Positions 10,650 through 21,380 of a stretch of 64,000 nucleotides of DNA are shown here, one piece after another. Within the stretch, counting starts at the first letter, position 1; every line of letters begins with the position of its first letter. The notes under the pieces were generated by a model that made no database searches, had not been told where the DNA came from, and saw only the letters and a list, made by a program, of their open reading frames with translations. Position numbers and translations under genes: made by a program. Source of the stretch: Trichobilharzia szidati (lineage: Eukaryota; Platyhelminthes; Trematoda; Strigeidida; Schistosomatidae); NCBI GenBank assembly GCA_944472155.2, contig OX235271.1:25056977-25120976 (forward strand), in the 5' to 3' direction.

Positions 10650-12315
10650 TATTCCATTGTGGATAAAATTTATTTTGATAAAATTTCAGATTGTTAAAGG
10701 GGAATATATAATGGTGGCCACGTTTCGAGTACATTTTATTGCTCATAATGATACCAGGTTACTCAAACAACTTACTAACTTCGCTTACATGAATATCTGT
10801 AAGGGTGAGTTTAGCTAAATGCCTAAAAAACTGAGCAGTAGCACTAATTAGTGCAACAAAAACTTAAGTAATGAAGTAAAACAGACAAAAGAAGCGCTGA
10901 TTTATATGACTATCCTATAAAATTCATTAGGAAGATCAGAATAGGTAAAAATAAAAAACCAAATAATAATAATGATAACATAAATAAGAGAGAATATAGG
11001 ACATCTACAGTTTTATCAGAAGGAGGGGACATCTGAGACCCTATGTAGGATTCTTAAGAAAACAGTAATTAGAGTGGCATTTAAACCTACAAACGCACTC
11101 AGAGACAAGCTCTGTAGGTTAAAGAACCCTGTAGGTTGACCCAATTAGACAAAATAATATAATTTACGAAATACCTTGCAATGACTATGCTCTACGTCAA
11201 CTACATAGGTTAAACTAATAGATCGGGGTTGTCAAATTATCGGAACATAAGAATTTAGCTAAAGTTAGAGGGAATGACCTCGCGAAGATAAATAAGTAAT
11301 TTAGAAAAAAGCTCAGCAATTGCACTGCGTGCATTAACACAACCACACATTAGGGTGGGAGAGGGTTAAAATTCCAAGAAGTAATATAGGTAGGTGGGGG
11401 AGGGGCTGATTACGGAATCCTTGTTCATTGAGCTTGCATCTAACACTTGTGACAGGAATGACTCACAACTCATACCAGAAATATGGAAAATATTACTGCG
11501 AACCAAATCAAGCGATGGAAAATAATAATGATTATTATTATTGTTCCCTTGGGTTCTTAGTGGAACAAAGGGCTTCAATTACACGTCTCCACTTGTTTCT
11601 GTCTTCTGCTGTACTTTTCACCTGAATCCATATTAGTCCATACTGTTTCAAATCTTCTTCGCACGATCCCCTCCATGTCACTCTTGGACGTACCACTCGT
11701 TGCTTCCCTTTCGGGTTCCACTCGAGCACTGGCCTGACGCGCAATGTCACCCAGTGGCCTTCTGAGCGAGTGTCCAATCCATCTCCACCCTCTCCTGCAT
11801 ATTTGTTGAGCGATTGGTTCTTGCTTTGTTTGTTCACATAGTTTCTTGTTGGTGATTCTTTCCGAACATCTGATCTTCAGTATAGAACGAAGACAGTTCT
11901 TGTTGATAAAGGCCTGCAACAGGCTGTTGGAAATATTCTTTGTGACCGGCCGTCAAGTTTCTGATCCGTATAGAAGAACTGACTGACTTGACGTTTGTAT
12001 TGAAAATCCGAATCACTTTGTTGTTGATGCAGGCTGAGTGACAGCGGAAGATTTGCAGATTGGTTTCAGGTTGATGAATGTGTTTCTCGCCTTTGCGATT
12101 CTCGATTTGATATCGTCTTCCGTTCCTCCTGTAGTTGGAAAATAATGGAATTATACAAACCAAGCTAGAAAGTTGTATAAGTAATTTGGTATGATTATAA
12201 GAAGAAGTAATTTGGGCTCGAAACGTGATCATTAGTAAATATTACTGTATAACACTGTATGAGACTTTATCAAAATAAATTTTAAGCATAATGGGATTAT
12301 ACTCTACCACAGTGT
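10650..12315 (+). mobile_element. PLE-A copy with inverted terminal unit at its 5' end, split by an RTE insertion
   Basis: Order: an inverted PLE-A terminal unit (about 10657-10760, antisense words acgtttcgag and ttattgctcat); a plus-strand PLE-A body (about 10800-11526), with decayed linker and GIY-YIG domain recognisable from blocks like cttaagaaaacagtaattag and ctacataggttaaactaat; an RTE copy (11527-12135); then the rest of the PLE 3' end and a sense terminal unit (12136-12315, ctcgaaacgtgatcattag). An inverted terminal piece at the 5' end is a known Penelope arrangement. Many stops, so no function. Confidence 0.72.
11527..12135 (-). mobile_element. RTE LINE 3' end nested in PLE-A, 11-bp target duplication
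   Basis: Minus strand, 5' truncated. It encodes the RT C-terminus in two overlapping frames: LRSILKIRCSERITNKKLCE then QQICRRGWRWIGHSLRRPLG, and FNTNVKSVSSSIRIRNL upstream. The 3' UTR ends with the subfamily 1 sequence and (AAT)n. TGGAAAATAAT stands at 11516-11526 and again at 12136-12146. Removing the insert restores the PLE-A 3' region, so the RTE jumped after the PLE. Confidence 0.82.
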
Positions 12316-12359
12316 ACAAGTTCTATAATTATATCAGTCTTAAACTATGACTATACAGA

Positions 12360-12425
12360 GCTATCCAGTACTTCCCGTTTTTTTAGTGATTCTCTTACTT
12401 ACACCTATCCGTGATCAAAATGTTT
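12360..12425 (+). repeat. Hammerhead SINE fragment, old
   Basis: The words agctatccagtacttcccg, gattctcttact and ccgtgatcaaa match the part of the hammerhead SINE just downstream of its cleavage site. It is short and diverged. Confidence 0.5.
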
Positions 12426-13865
12426 CTCCATATTTTTTAATCTCCTCATCCTTGTCTTTCCACTTAACTAAATTAATAAATTTTGAACACAAGGCATTTT
12501 TCGGAAAGTATTAATTCCAGTCTTTACATCCATCCAGAAACCTAAGTTTATCATGAATCTAGCCATCCGTCTAATAACTGCCTGCAATAACAACATTAAC
12601 GGTCACACATGCGGACGTTGGATTAAATTTGAACGAAAATTACAAATCTCATTTTTGCTACTATAGCAATCAGTATAGATAAAAAAAACCGATAAGCCAC
12701 ATCTGGTTTTAGCCGCCTTCATAGGTATATCCTCAAAAGTATGTTATTGAGACAAATATTGGTATTTAGGTACGCTACTCCAATAATGAACATGAGCAAA
12801 AAATTAAAAATATAGCTTATATATTTAATAAAATACGTATGACGCTGAGTACAAATAGTATGACGTATTCTCGGTAAATTTTTTAGCGTTTCTCTCCATT
12901 CTATAGATAAAATAACAAAAAAATTGTAAGAAACACTCCGCTTATTACGCAATTATCTAGAAAACACTTTATTGCAAACTGTCTCCCTCCCTAACTACTA
13001 TTCTCTTAACAGGATTAATACACTTTATTTTCATCTGCATAACTAAAAAAAATCAAAACAGCATTTGTGAAAGTGCATTAAGCTCAGAATATTACGTTAT
13101 AACCAAAAACACCTCAGCTTAAAACGTATTACATCATGAAAAAAATTGTCAGTTGGCAAAATCCCTTAACCCCAAAAATAAGAAATTCAAAACAGATTAG
13201 GGTAAAAGCAGATAACATCAGATGTAGTCGATACTGTCTCATTTCGCTCTCCATACAACTATCTTGTAAACAGTGTGAAAACTGAGGGATATCATCAGAC
13301 AAATAATTTATTGATCAGTAAAATTTGTATAAATGCAGCTGATGAATTGGAGGATGGTGGTATAAGTTGGTTCAGAATCATCTCAAATGTAGTTCCATAA
13401 CTTTGAAACTTGGTTTTTATAATTCTACTTCTTCTGTATCTCTTTTCGTTTGGGTACATAAAAACGTTGGAATTCTTAATCGCTTCATACCGCAAGCACT
13501 TTCGAACCATTCTCAAAAACTGTACACAAATTTTCCAGTTACATGCATGCATATGTGTATATATATATGATGATGTGCCAACTGGATGATTTGGGTTCAG
13601 CTCTTCTCACAGTTTTGTAGGTTTTGCTTGCTAAAATGTAGTAAAACATACTGAAGTGCATACAAAACCGCAATTTTCTACTTACGTCTTTAAATTTGAC
13701 TAACAAGTCCAGAAAGCTTACACATATGATCATGAATAATCATTAAAAATGGTCACTGTTATCCCCAAGAGTGGTCATCTTTTCACTGAATTCAACTCGT
13801 TACCGTTTGAAAAAAAATCAATAAACCAAAATAAGCCAATTGATTAAGTAATTCACAACGGGAAA
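12426..13865. other. No recognised feature
   Basis: About 1.4 kb of AT-rich sequence. The reading frames here (for example minus strand 12719-12952, and both strands around 13295-13733) have low-complexity, AT-driven composition and no recognisable motif. A short (TA)n lies at 13558-13568. Confidence 0.45.
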
Positions 13866-14893
13866 CTTACGGAATCCTTCGAAGTGGGGACAGCAGTAAG
13901 ACAAGCTGGCTGCCTACTATCGCCAATGATTTTCCTGATTGCAGTAGACTGGATAATGCGACAAATAGTAGGCAATGAGGAAACAGGCATAAAATGGACT
14001 CACACAAAAATTTGGAGGATCTGGACTTCGCCGATGATGACATATATCTGATTTCCCACAAACTGGAAGATATGCAAGCGAAAAGAAACAAGCTGGGAGA
14101 AGAAGCATCAAAGATAGGACTTCAAGTGAACATAGAGAAGCAGAGGTGATGAAGACTCCTGGGCGACACCACCAACAGCAACAACAACAACAACAGATAA
14201 CAATCAGTACAAATTGAAGGAACCTGAAAGAAACAACCTCCTTCACCTACCTACCTACATGGGAAGCATCGTTTCAACTACAAGCGGAACTGACGAGGAT
14301 ATCAAAGCAAGAATCGGAAAAGCAAGACAAGCTTTCACTACTGTCAAGTGTGTGTGGAGGTCAATAGCACTCAGCATGAAAATGAAGATAAGATCCGGAT
14401 TTTCAACTCCAATGTGAAGTCAGTGCTGCCTAACAAACGGATCAGAGACTTGGTGCGTCACAAAGAGCATCTCAAACAAACTACAGACGTTCATTAACAG
14501 TTGTCTTCGCTCAGTAACACTCAAGATCAGATGGCCGGCCAGAAAAGATCAGCAACAGGTAGGGATCTCTGGCAATGAGCGAACCAACGCAGCAGGAACC
14601 GATTGTGGAACAAATAGGCAGGACGAAATGGAGATGGATTGGCTGGCCATACTCTGAGGAAACCATCAAGTGACATCACTAGACAGGCCATCGCTCGAGT
14701 GGAACCCGAAAGGGAAGTGGCGAGTTGGTCGTCAGTGTGAGGGTGACTTGGAGGAGGTCATGTGGAGAGGAGATGAAAGCGTGTGGGCAGACTGAAAGCC
14801 AGTTGACGACTCTAGCAGAGAACGGAACGCAATGAAGAATTGTGGCTGGAACCCTATGTTCCTGTAGGAATTAAAGGAAATAATAATAATTCC
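13866..14893 (+). mobile_element. RTE LINE RT palm to 3' end, subfamily 2
   Basis: Plus strand, about 1 kb. It starts in the RT palm, with a word corresponding to VRQGCLLSP, followed by NLEDLDFADDD at about 14014-14044. Then come QVNIEKQ, RIGKARQAF (14310-14340), IFNSNVKSVL (14398-14430), the WRWIGWPYSEE-type region, and a 3' end of aggaattaaaggaaataat. Reading needs several frame changes. The catalytic FADD aspartates are present although the frame is broken nearby. No function expected. Confidence 0.83.
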
Positions 14894-15549
14894 ACAGTTA
14901 TTCATTTTGTGTTTATAGCAGTTAAACGAAGGATATATTTATCTGTTGACATCCCAATAAAATTGAGAAAATAAATTTTGCCTCATGAGTTGAGGAAACT
15001 TTGATGATAAATAAATGCTATCAAAAGGAAGATGACTTTTCGGCCTACATGGATATCTAAATATATATTTATATATATAAGTTCATTTAAATAGTGATCG
15101 CCTGTTTCACAAAAGGAAATCTGATTGCGAAATAGACTGTTGAGATAATAGATTTCGGTTAGTTGGTCTGGATCGCAGAAGACCATTATGTGCACAAATT
15201 TCTTACTTTCTGCCCAGTCTACTTGTAACATTCTTTTAATTTAACACTATTATGATTAACAGAAGAAGAGTCTAATTGACCAGTGGCAGAGTGATGATGA
15301 ACTAAAGTAAAATATCACTCGTACTCGGAACAACTTGGGGAAACCTGCCCTTTCAAAATTAAGTAACAATATGGTAGGCATTTTGTAAATTAGCTTAACC
15401 ATTAGAATTTCATACCGATGCACTTTGTGCAGCTAGTGAGAATAAATCTCTGAACAAACTTTCACTAGAACCTGAGTTATTGTCAATTAAATGGAAGTTT
15501 TACCACTTTATAACTGTTTGATCCTGTTGCAGCAGTGCAAGACTGTAAA
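14894..15549. other. No recognised feature
   Basis: AT-rich, with a short (TA)n stretch at about 15061-15078. No gene seen. Confidence 0.4.
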
Positions 15550-16976
15550 CATCTGTGTGCGTGCTGTCAGCGGTGGCATTTCTGGATAAGTTGCAAGTGA
15601 TGATCGATTAGAGAGTCCTTCAAAGTGAACATCGCATTGTTAGATTCGTCTGTAGTCCTTGATAATTAGGTACTCTTGAACGTCTTTTATTGGTTTCATT
15701 ATCTAGATTGGTCTCGTCCCTGATAGAGACCTGGTTATCTGATGCAATATTCTGAGATGGCTTTTACCTACTACCTGTCTTTTCTTTGTTCAGTTGCTAG
15801 TGTGTCGTGTATTTGTCTTTCATCTTTCCCAGTACTCTTCTTGACTTCTATATTCAGCACACTGTACATTGAACTCAGCTTCTCGTTCTGTTTTCCATCT
15901 TTGCATTGAGTCATCTTCTCTTTCACCATCCTCCTCTCCTCGATTAGCTTCCAGGTATCTCTTGACAGCCATTCCTTGTCTTTTCCCTTCTTTCTTCCTG
16001 GAACATTTACACACGTTTCCATGAACATCACCTTCATAGGGTTTCAATGTTCTTCCATGCTGGTGTCCTCAGTAATGCCACATAGCGTCTCTTACTTTGC
16101 TCTGATCTGATCTGCAATGAAAGCATCGTTTGTGGTTTTGTCCTTCAGTTTCTAAATGTTGAACTTGGATTGTGGCCTGCCTCCAGTTGTTTTCAGGGAT
16201 TTCAGCTTCGCCTTGTAGGTAGGTTCCTTGAAATGGATGATTTTATTTATTTTTATTTTGGTTACAGCTTGATACCACACCGTATTTTCAGTACAAGTAT
16301 GGAATTTTCAGCATGGATATCGGTAGCCGAAATTTTGCAGGCCGGCCATAGATATCGGGTGTGCGTCGCCAGGGGATCGAACCTCGGACCATTTGCATGG
16401 TTGGAGAGAGTTTTAACCAGTGTGCCACCGACGCACAGTGGTCTGAGCCCACATCTGCTCCTCTTCTTGACTTTGTAAGCAACAGACTAGCTGCGTCTTC
16501 ACTCCCCTGATCAATACTGAGATGAATTCAATCTGGCTTCTGGTGTCCGTCAAACAAAACCCATGTTACTTAGGTGTTTACCCTTGTGCTTGTTCGCGCT
16601 GCCTCCAATCACGAAATCAGTGAAAGCATAGAAGTCTGCAAAGATTTCTCTGTCCTCATCGATCTCTCCAATAGCCTCTTGACCCATGATGAGTTCTCTT
16701 CCTTTATTGATAGCTCCCATTTAGGTATTAATATTGCCCATGAGGATTCTGATGTCACCATTTGATATGTTGTCCGTTACTGTTTGTAGTTGTCTGCAAA
16801 AATCTTCTTCCCTTGTTCTGCGTTGTTTGTAGCACTGTGGGTAGGACTGGAGTGTTGTAACCTTTCTTGCCTCCTTTTAACCTGAATCTTGCTGTCAGGA
16901 TCCTAAATGAATTTGGTTCCCGTTGCAAAAGAGCTCTGGCTACCATTGGTGAACCCGTCCTAATACTCTGTACCAT
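15550..16976 (-). mobile_element. RTE LINE endonuclease C-terminus and EN-RT linker, with SINE1 inside
   Basis: Minus strand. From the 5' side: MVARALLQREPNSFRILTAR (endonuclease middle, 16930-16870); RELIMGQEAIGE and FADFYAFTDFVIGG-type blocks (16720-16600); RRGADVGSDHC, with the catalytic SDH motif, at about 16440-16470; the linker NVPGRKKGKDKEWLSRDTWK (about 16008-15949); then LATEQRKDR and a TRSLSGTRPI-type block running to about 15600. The RT is missing. Stops and frameshifts are frequent. SINE1 interrupts it between the SDH motif and the linker. The 5' side ends against a PLE-A fragment at about 16980. Confidence 0.8.
16237..16435 (-). repeat. SINE1, tRNA-derived, inserted in RTE endonuclease
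   Basis: Minus strand. The head is gcgtcggtggcacactggtt, with B-box-like ggttcgatccc; the body includes acccgatatctatgg and tgctgaaaattcc; the tail is A-rich (caaaataaaaataaataaa). A fuller copy is at 47569-47769. The flanking RTE words resume on both sides (cagtggtctgagccc on the right), so the insertion post-dates the RTE copy. Confidence 0.8.
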
Positions 16977-16980
16977 GTTT

Positions 16981-17470
16981 TAAACATGACGATCATTACA
17001 GGGTATCAGACAGACCTAATTATCTTGTTCAATGGGCTCCACAGGATCCCATAACCAACATAATATATTTCTGAGTGAGTTTGTGTATTTTAATGCCACT
17101 TTTATTCCTGCTTTGTTCACAGTTCTACGTAAAGTTTCACAGGTTTCTTTTTTATATGGAGGCACTACTGGTGTTTAAATTTCCCGTTGGTAGTGTTTTC
17201 ATTTTTCTGTGTATGTACATCACGTATATCGTCCTTATTATTATTATTATCATCTTTATTAATGATTCTAATTTTCCAATTTCCTACACAGATATATTTG
17301 TCACTGTCAGGGATATTGGTGGTACCATAGCAACGCCCTCGTTTTGTTTGTACATTTATCCGTGGAATTTAAATACTGCACACGTCAAATAGCTACAGTC
17401 TTAGTATGATGTCTTCTGGTGCCTCTGTGTTAGTAAATTCAAGGTTTAAGACAGACTTTTTTTCAAGTAA
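16981..17470 (-). mobile_element. PLE-A fragment, left arm of an inverted pair, internally deleted
   Basis: Minus strand. An RT piece (17470 to 17288, with a block corresponding to KQTEGVAMGSPIS) is joined directly to the linker and start of the GIY-YIG region (17287 to 16981). About 400 bp between RT motif B and the linker are deleted relative to the 22-24 kb copy. The segment 16981-17287 is the reverse complement of about 17575-17884. Confidence 0.72.
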
Positions 17471-18312
17471 TGGGAAAAGACTAAATAATACTAAAGGAAA
17501 TCTAAAACAGGAAGTAAGACATATCAGGGAAACACTGAAACTTAATGATTATCCTAATAAAACAGTCAGGAAGTATGCAGGAAATTGTAAAATTAGAATC
17601 ATTAATAAAGTTGATAATAATAATTACAAGGACGATATACGTGATGTACATACACAGAAAAATGAAAACACTATCAACGGGAAATTTAAACACCAGTAGT
17701 GCCTCCATATAAAGAAGAAACCTGTGAAACTTTACGTAGAACTGTGAACAAAGCAGGAATAAAAGTGGCATTAAAATCCACAAACTCAGTTAGAAATATA
17801 TTATGTTGGTTATGGGATCCTGTGGAGCCCATTGAAGAAAATAATTTGGTCTGTCTGATACCCTGTAATGATTGTCATGTTTAATACATAGGTGAAAGTA
17901 GTAGGATAGGGTCAATCAGATTAGCTAAGGAAGAAAGCCTAGAGAAATCCAGATTATTGGACTCTAATAAGGTGATAAATATGGAAAGTAGCTATATTGT
18001 GGCACTACACGCAATTACACACAACTTTATGAGAGGATGGGATAAGATGACAGTTCTAAAGTCTAATATATTTGGGTGGAGGGAGAGATTGATAACGTAA
18101 GCTTTATTTATTGCATCAACTGAAAATGCCCCCAACAGGAATGATTTAGTGCCTGTCCTGAACGTCTGAGAAATTCTGGTACTCCAGCGAATTATGGGAG
18201 GGAATAAAAAGAACTCCAGAATTCAAGTTTCGAAGTTGTGTAGTTATAACATATTAAGATGAACCAGAAATTGTATCCGAAACATCATTCAGTAAACTGT
18301 ATTGTTTCACTG
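17471..18312 (+). pseudogene. PLE-A linker and GIY-YIG domain, right arm, decayed
   Basis: Plus strand. EVRHIRETLKLNDYPNKTVR (linker) leads to PPYKEETCETLRRTVNKAGI and NLVCLIPCNDCHV. An in-frame stop at 17882 replaces the residue before YIG; after it YIGESSRIGSIRLA continues in the same frame. Further blocks (WDKMTVLKSNIFGWRERLIT, then a stop) reach the C-terminus. The 3' end (18250-18312) carries a diverged terminal unit. GIY-YIG is the nuclease that cuts the target for PLE insertion. Confidence 0.78.
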
Positions 18313-18344
18313 TGATATACGGCGTTACAGTCCTCACAATTGAT

Positions 18345-18756
18345 CTGGTATGAACAATTCCGCGGGTTTTTTCTTCTATTTTATCCTTAACCCTCACCAG
18401 TAATGAGCGTAAGGTGTTAGTTGCACAGAAATACACTCGTATGTTATGATCGTTTAGGATTCGCTTTATCTCATCGAATGTTTCTTTGCGGAAAGGAATC
18501 ACCGCTGTACTAGCCCAATTCTTAACAATAGGTTTTGATCCATTCTTATCTACACATTTCAACTATCTTTTTATTAAGGCTTTTGGATAATTATTTGATT
18601 CAAGAGTGGATTGAACCAATTCTAGTTCCTTGCTAATCTCTTCCTCCTCAGTAATTAGACGTTTGGATCTGTTAATCAGATTCTTGGCCACAGTCACTTT
18701 GGTGGTAAAGGAGTGTGCTGAATAGCAGTCTAGGTATTTGTCCGAATTTGTCGGCT
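18345..18756 (-). pseudogene. PLE-D fragment (post-RT linker to pre-GIY-YIG)
   Basis: Minus strand. It reads DKYLDCYSAHSFTTKVTVAK, then SKRLITEEEEISKELELVQS, a stop, then VIPFRKETFDEIKRILNDHN and ATNTLRSLLVRVKDKIEEKT. The same architecture as PLE-A (IPYKEGTWEALRRILNKAGI) but strongly diverged, so a separate PLE family. It is cut before the GIY-YIG core. It lies directly downstream of an RTE piece in the same orientation. Confidence 0.72.
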
Positions 18757-19105
18757 TTCTGATAATGTTGCTGATCTTTTCTAGCTGGCCATCTGATCTT
18801 GAGTATTGAGCGAAGACAGCTGTTGATGATGGTCTGCAGTTTCTTTGAGGTGCTATTCATGACGCGCCAAGTCTCTGATCCATATAATGAGTAGCACTGA
18901 CTTCACATTGGAGTTGAAAATCTGGATGTTATTTTTGATGCTGAGTGTGCTGTTGACCTTCACACAGACTTGAGAGTAGTGAAAGCTTGTCTTGCTTTTC
19001 CGATTCTTGCTTTGATATCCTCGTCAGTTCCGTCCGCCTGTAGTTGAAACGATGCTTCCCAGGTAGGTAAAAGAGGTTGTTTCTTTCAGGTTTCTCCCAT
19101 TTAAA
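18757..19105 (-). mobile_element. RTE LINE fragment (RT C-terminal part)
   Basis: Minus strand. KKLQTIINSCLRSILKIRWP (about 18848-18789), and upstream RIGKAR-type and FNYRRTELTRISKQE blocks (about 19067-19018). It stops abruptly at 18757, where PLE-D begins. Confidence 0.72.
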
Positions 19106-19340
19106 AAAATAATGGTTGAGCTTTATTTCAGACGATGTGTGAATATATGGTACAAAAATGTTCAGCGTCTTTACTTCCAAAATACTTTTTCTTTCATACA
19201 GGATTCACATGTAAAGGAATAATCTGAAGTATATCTTCATTTTGTTTGAAGATTTACACGACGTTTACTTGGAAGCAAGTTATATGAGGTGCGCAGCAGA
19301 CAGATGTTTGGTAGCTATCAGTTATTAAAGCTGAAGTGAT

Positions 19341-19510
19341 TCACCTGGTTCACGGTGGCCAGCATTGGAATTTCGAATACACATAGTGTCCTATTTGGGG
19401 TCCGACAGCTAGATGTACCCGTACCTCCAGTGAGTAATGGTTTTCTCAATCACGCTGGAACCCAGAATCCACCGTGCCAACTGCTAAAGCATTACCCACT
19501 TAGTCATTCG
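19341..19510 (-). repeat. Sm-alpha-type SINE, classical form, decayed
   Basis: Minus strand. A tRNA-like head (gactaagtgggtaatgcttt, then ctgggttccagcgtg) is followed by ccccaaataggac, then aattccaatgctggccaccg. This resembles the classical S. mansoni element, which has cccaaataggac inside its hammerhead. The catalytic boxes are lost here: ctgtcgga stands in place of CUGAUGA and acta in place of GAAA. It is a different sublineage from the other hammerhead SINEs of the window. The comparison with the mansoni element is from memory. Confidence 0.6.
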
Positions 19511-20134
19511 AAAACAAACTTTACAATCTAATGTAAACAGTGATGATATCAAATTATTTCTAAGTTGTTCTCTTTCTTTTGATTCTTAAAATTATACGAT
19601 ATCTTATTCTATGCATCTTTTTGATCTATTAATTCATGTATATTAACCACTTAAAATGTAAACGCAATTAAACATTTTTTTCTCAAAACAATTTAATCTG
19701 TCGTTAAAATGTAGAAATTATTAAATACTCCCTCTATACTTCTTATGTAATCAGTGAGATGTTTCCATTAAATGTTCTTGAAGAAAACACAAAGAATTTA
19801 TGTCCATCGAGAGATGTTTTTCCAGTTTCTTGTTTTTTTCTAATTGCACTTTTATTTTATGCATAGTTCTTACTTAGTCCCTATTATCAGAGATAGGATC
19901 TTTTCTAATTTGAAATAAAATTCAAACATTTATCGATGTTTTATAGCTCACAATCATGCCGCCCGAAAGATAAAAACAGATATGAGATACAGCCAGTTGA
20001 ATTCATTCTCTTCAAAAGGATTAATTCTTTGAAGATAACTTACACTGTGAAATTTGATAAAGAAATTGTATTCATTAATAAAAACGGGACTAGTAGTTTA
20101 TTTTGGAGGTTCTTTTTTCGAATTCCTTTCCAAG
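19511..20134. other. No recognised feature
   Basis: AT-rich. A 70-residue frame at 19936-20148 (plus) shows no motif and overlaps the SINE end. Confidence 0.4.
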
Positions 20135-20338
20135 TATTGATTTTGTAGGGATTTCGTTTGACTGGTTGAAGGATTTCATCATGTGCTGACATTGAATAGA
20201 GAACCACTAAAAAAACACTGGAGTACTGGACAGTGGTGTCGTCCTAGTTTTGAACTGTTCATCAGCACGCACCCACAGGGGTTAGATATTAGGACCTTCT
20301 TGTCACAAGGCGAGTTCGTAGACGATTAAGCCACTGGG
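20135..20338 (-). repeat. Hammerhead SINE, decayed ribozyme
   Basis: Minus strand. Head tcccagtggcttaatcgtct, with the B-box damaged (taatatctaacccc). The ribozyme region reads atgaaca, a stem II remnant, and gacacc where GAAAC should be, followed by ctgtccagtactcc. The 3' end ccctacaaaatcaat is intact. It abuts an inverted 5'-truncated copy at 20339. Confidence 0.7.
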
Positions 20339-20425
20339 ATGAAACAGCTGTCCAGTACTCCATTGTTGTTTTTCAATGGTTCTCTAACTGATGTCAGCTC
20401 ATGGTGAAATCCTTCGACGAATTCA
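20339..20425 (+). repeat. 5'-truncated hammerhead SINE
   Basis: Plus strand. It begins gatgaaacagctgtccagta, at the 3' side of the ribozyme, and continues tcaatggttctctaactgat. Head and stem II are missing. It is inverted against the copy at 20135-20338. Confidence 0.65.
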
Positions 20426-20504
20426 TTTCTGTCAGCTGTACAACTCTGGGTTATATACGAACTCTTTATCATGAAACAGCGTAGTAGCAGAAATATTGGG
20501 CTGT

Positions 20505-21075
20505 CACAAATATGAAGCCCAAAACACAAAAACCGTCCATGCTTACTGCTCCCAAGAAATTTCTCTATTTGAATCTACAATTCAACGGAGATTCTTCAGC
20601 AGAAATACTGAGAAACCGCCTGTGCCGTTCACTGGAGAAAACCTTCTCCGTAGCTGAACTCAGACTAACTTTCTCTACGAAACCAATGATTCGCACGAAC
20701 GTGAAGGATAAGCTTCCACTGGGGGCCTCATCAATGTGCATCTACCAATTCACCTGCTCATGTGGAGCTAGGTATGTCGGCCGTACCCAGCGTTTGCTAT
20801 CCAAACGAATCAGCGAACACTTACCTTAATGGTTTTATAAAGGAGAAAGAAAATCCCCCCGCCACAGCTCTATCCTAGAACACTTGATCGAATCCGGACA
20901 CCAAGCAAACCCACAAAAAAACTTCTCAGTTATCTACACAATACGTGGAAATCTTGCCAAAAGAGTACGAATTAAACTTCTTCATACTGCAGAAGCAATG
21001 GCAATTCACATATTGAATCCTGAACTCTGCATACAAAAGAAGTTTGTTCAGTCACTAAATCTACAATGGTCCTGA
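20505..21075 (+). pseudogene. PLE-B-like GIY-YIG domain, one in-frame stop
   Basis: Plus strand. FLYLNLQFNGDSSAEILRNR leads to LRLTFSTKPM, then a CSCGARYVGRTQRLLSKRIS block: the C-x-C-G motif followed by Y-V-G-R-T of the GIY-YIG nuclease. A TAA at 20827-20829 interrupts a frame that otherwise stays open to a TGA at 21073-21075 (SSILEHLIESGHQ, then LHTAEAMAIHILNPELCIQK). The RT is missing, so the copy is 5' truncated at about 20505. Apart from the single stop the domain is well preserved. The AT-rich tract to about 21380 is probably its 3' UTR. Confidence 0.82.
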
Positions 21076-21380
21076 TCTATCTTAACACCAAATACGTAAT
21101 TTTGTCTTACCTCTTTCTTCTTTGTTTGTCTGTTTCTTAATTGCATTGTTTTCTACTCCCACCCTCCATTAAATCTCTACCGTCATGACGACGGTCGCTA
21201 ACTCCATTTTCGTTTATTTTTAAGTGAATTCTACTCAGCTTATTAATTTGACTCTCATTCATTTTTCATTGAACCCTAGCAATTAGATTACGTCACCCAA
21301 CCTACTTTTGTAACTTTATTTTAGTTTCTAACCGATTAACGCCTTCTAAATTACGTAATTTGTTGTCAAAAAATCAACAA

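Noticed and set aside
17075..17392. Plus-strand frame of 105 residues rich in hydrophobic residues (looks like a membrane protein)
   Set aside because: Antisense of the PLE-A linker; the same false frame appears opposite the other arm at 17502-17783.
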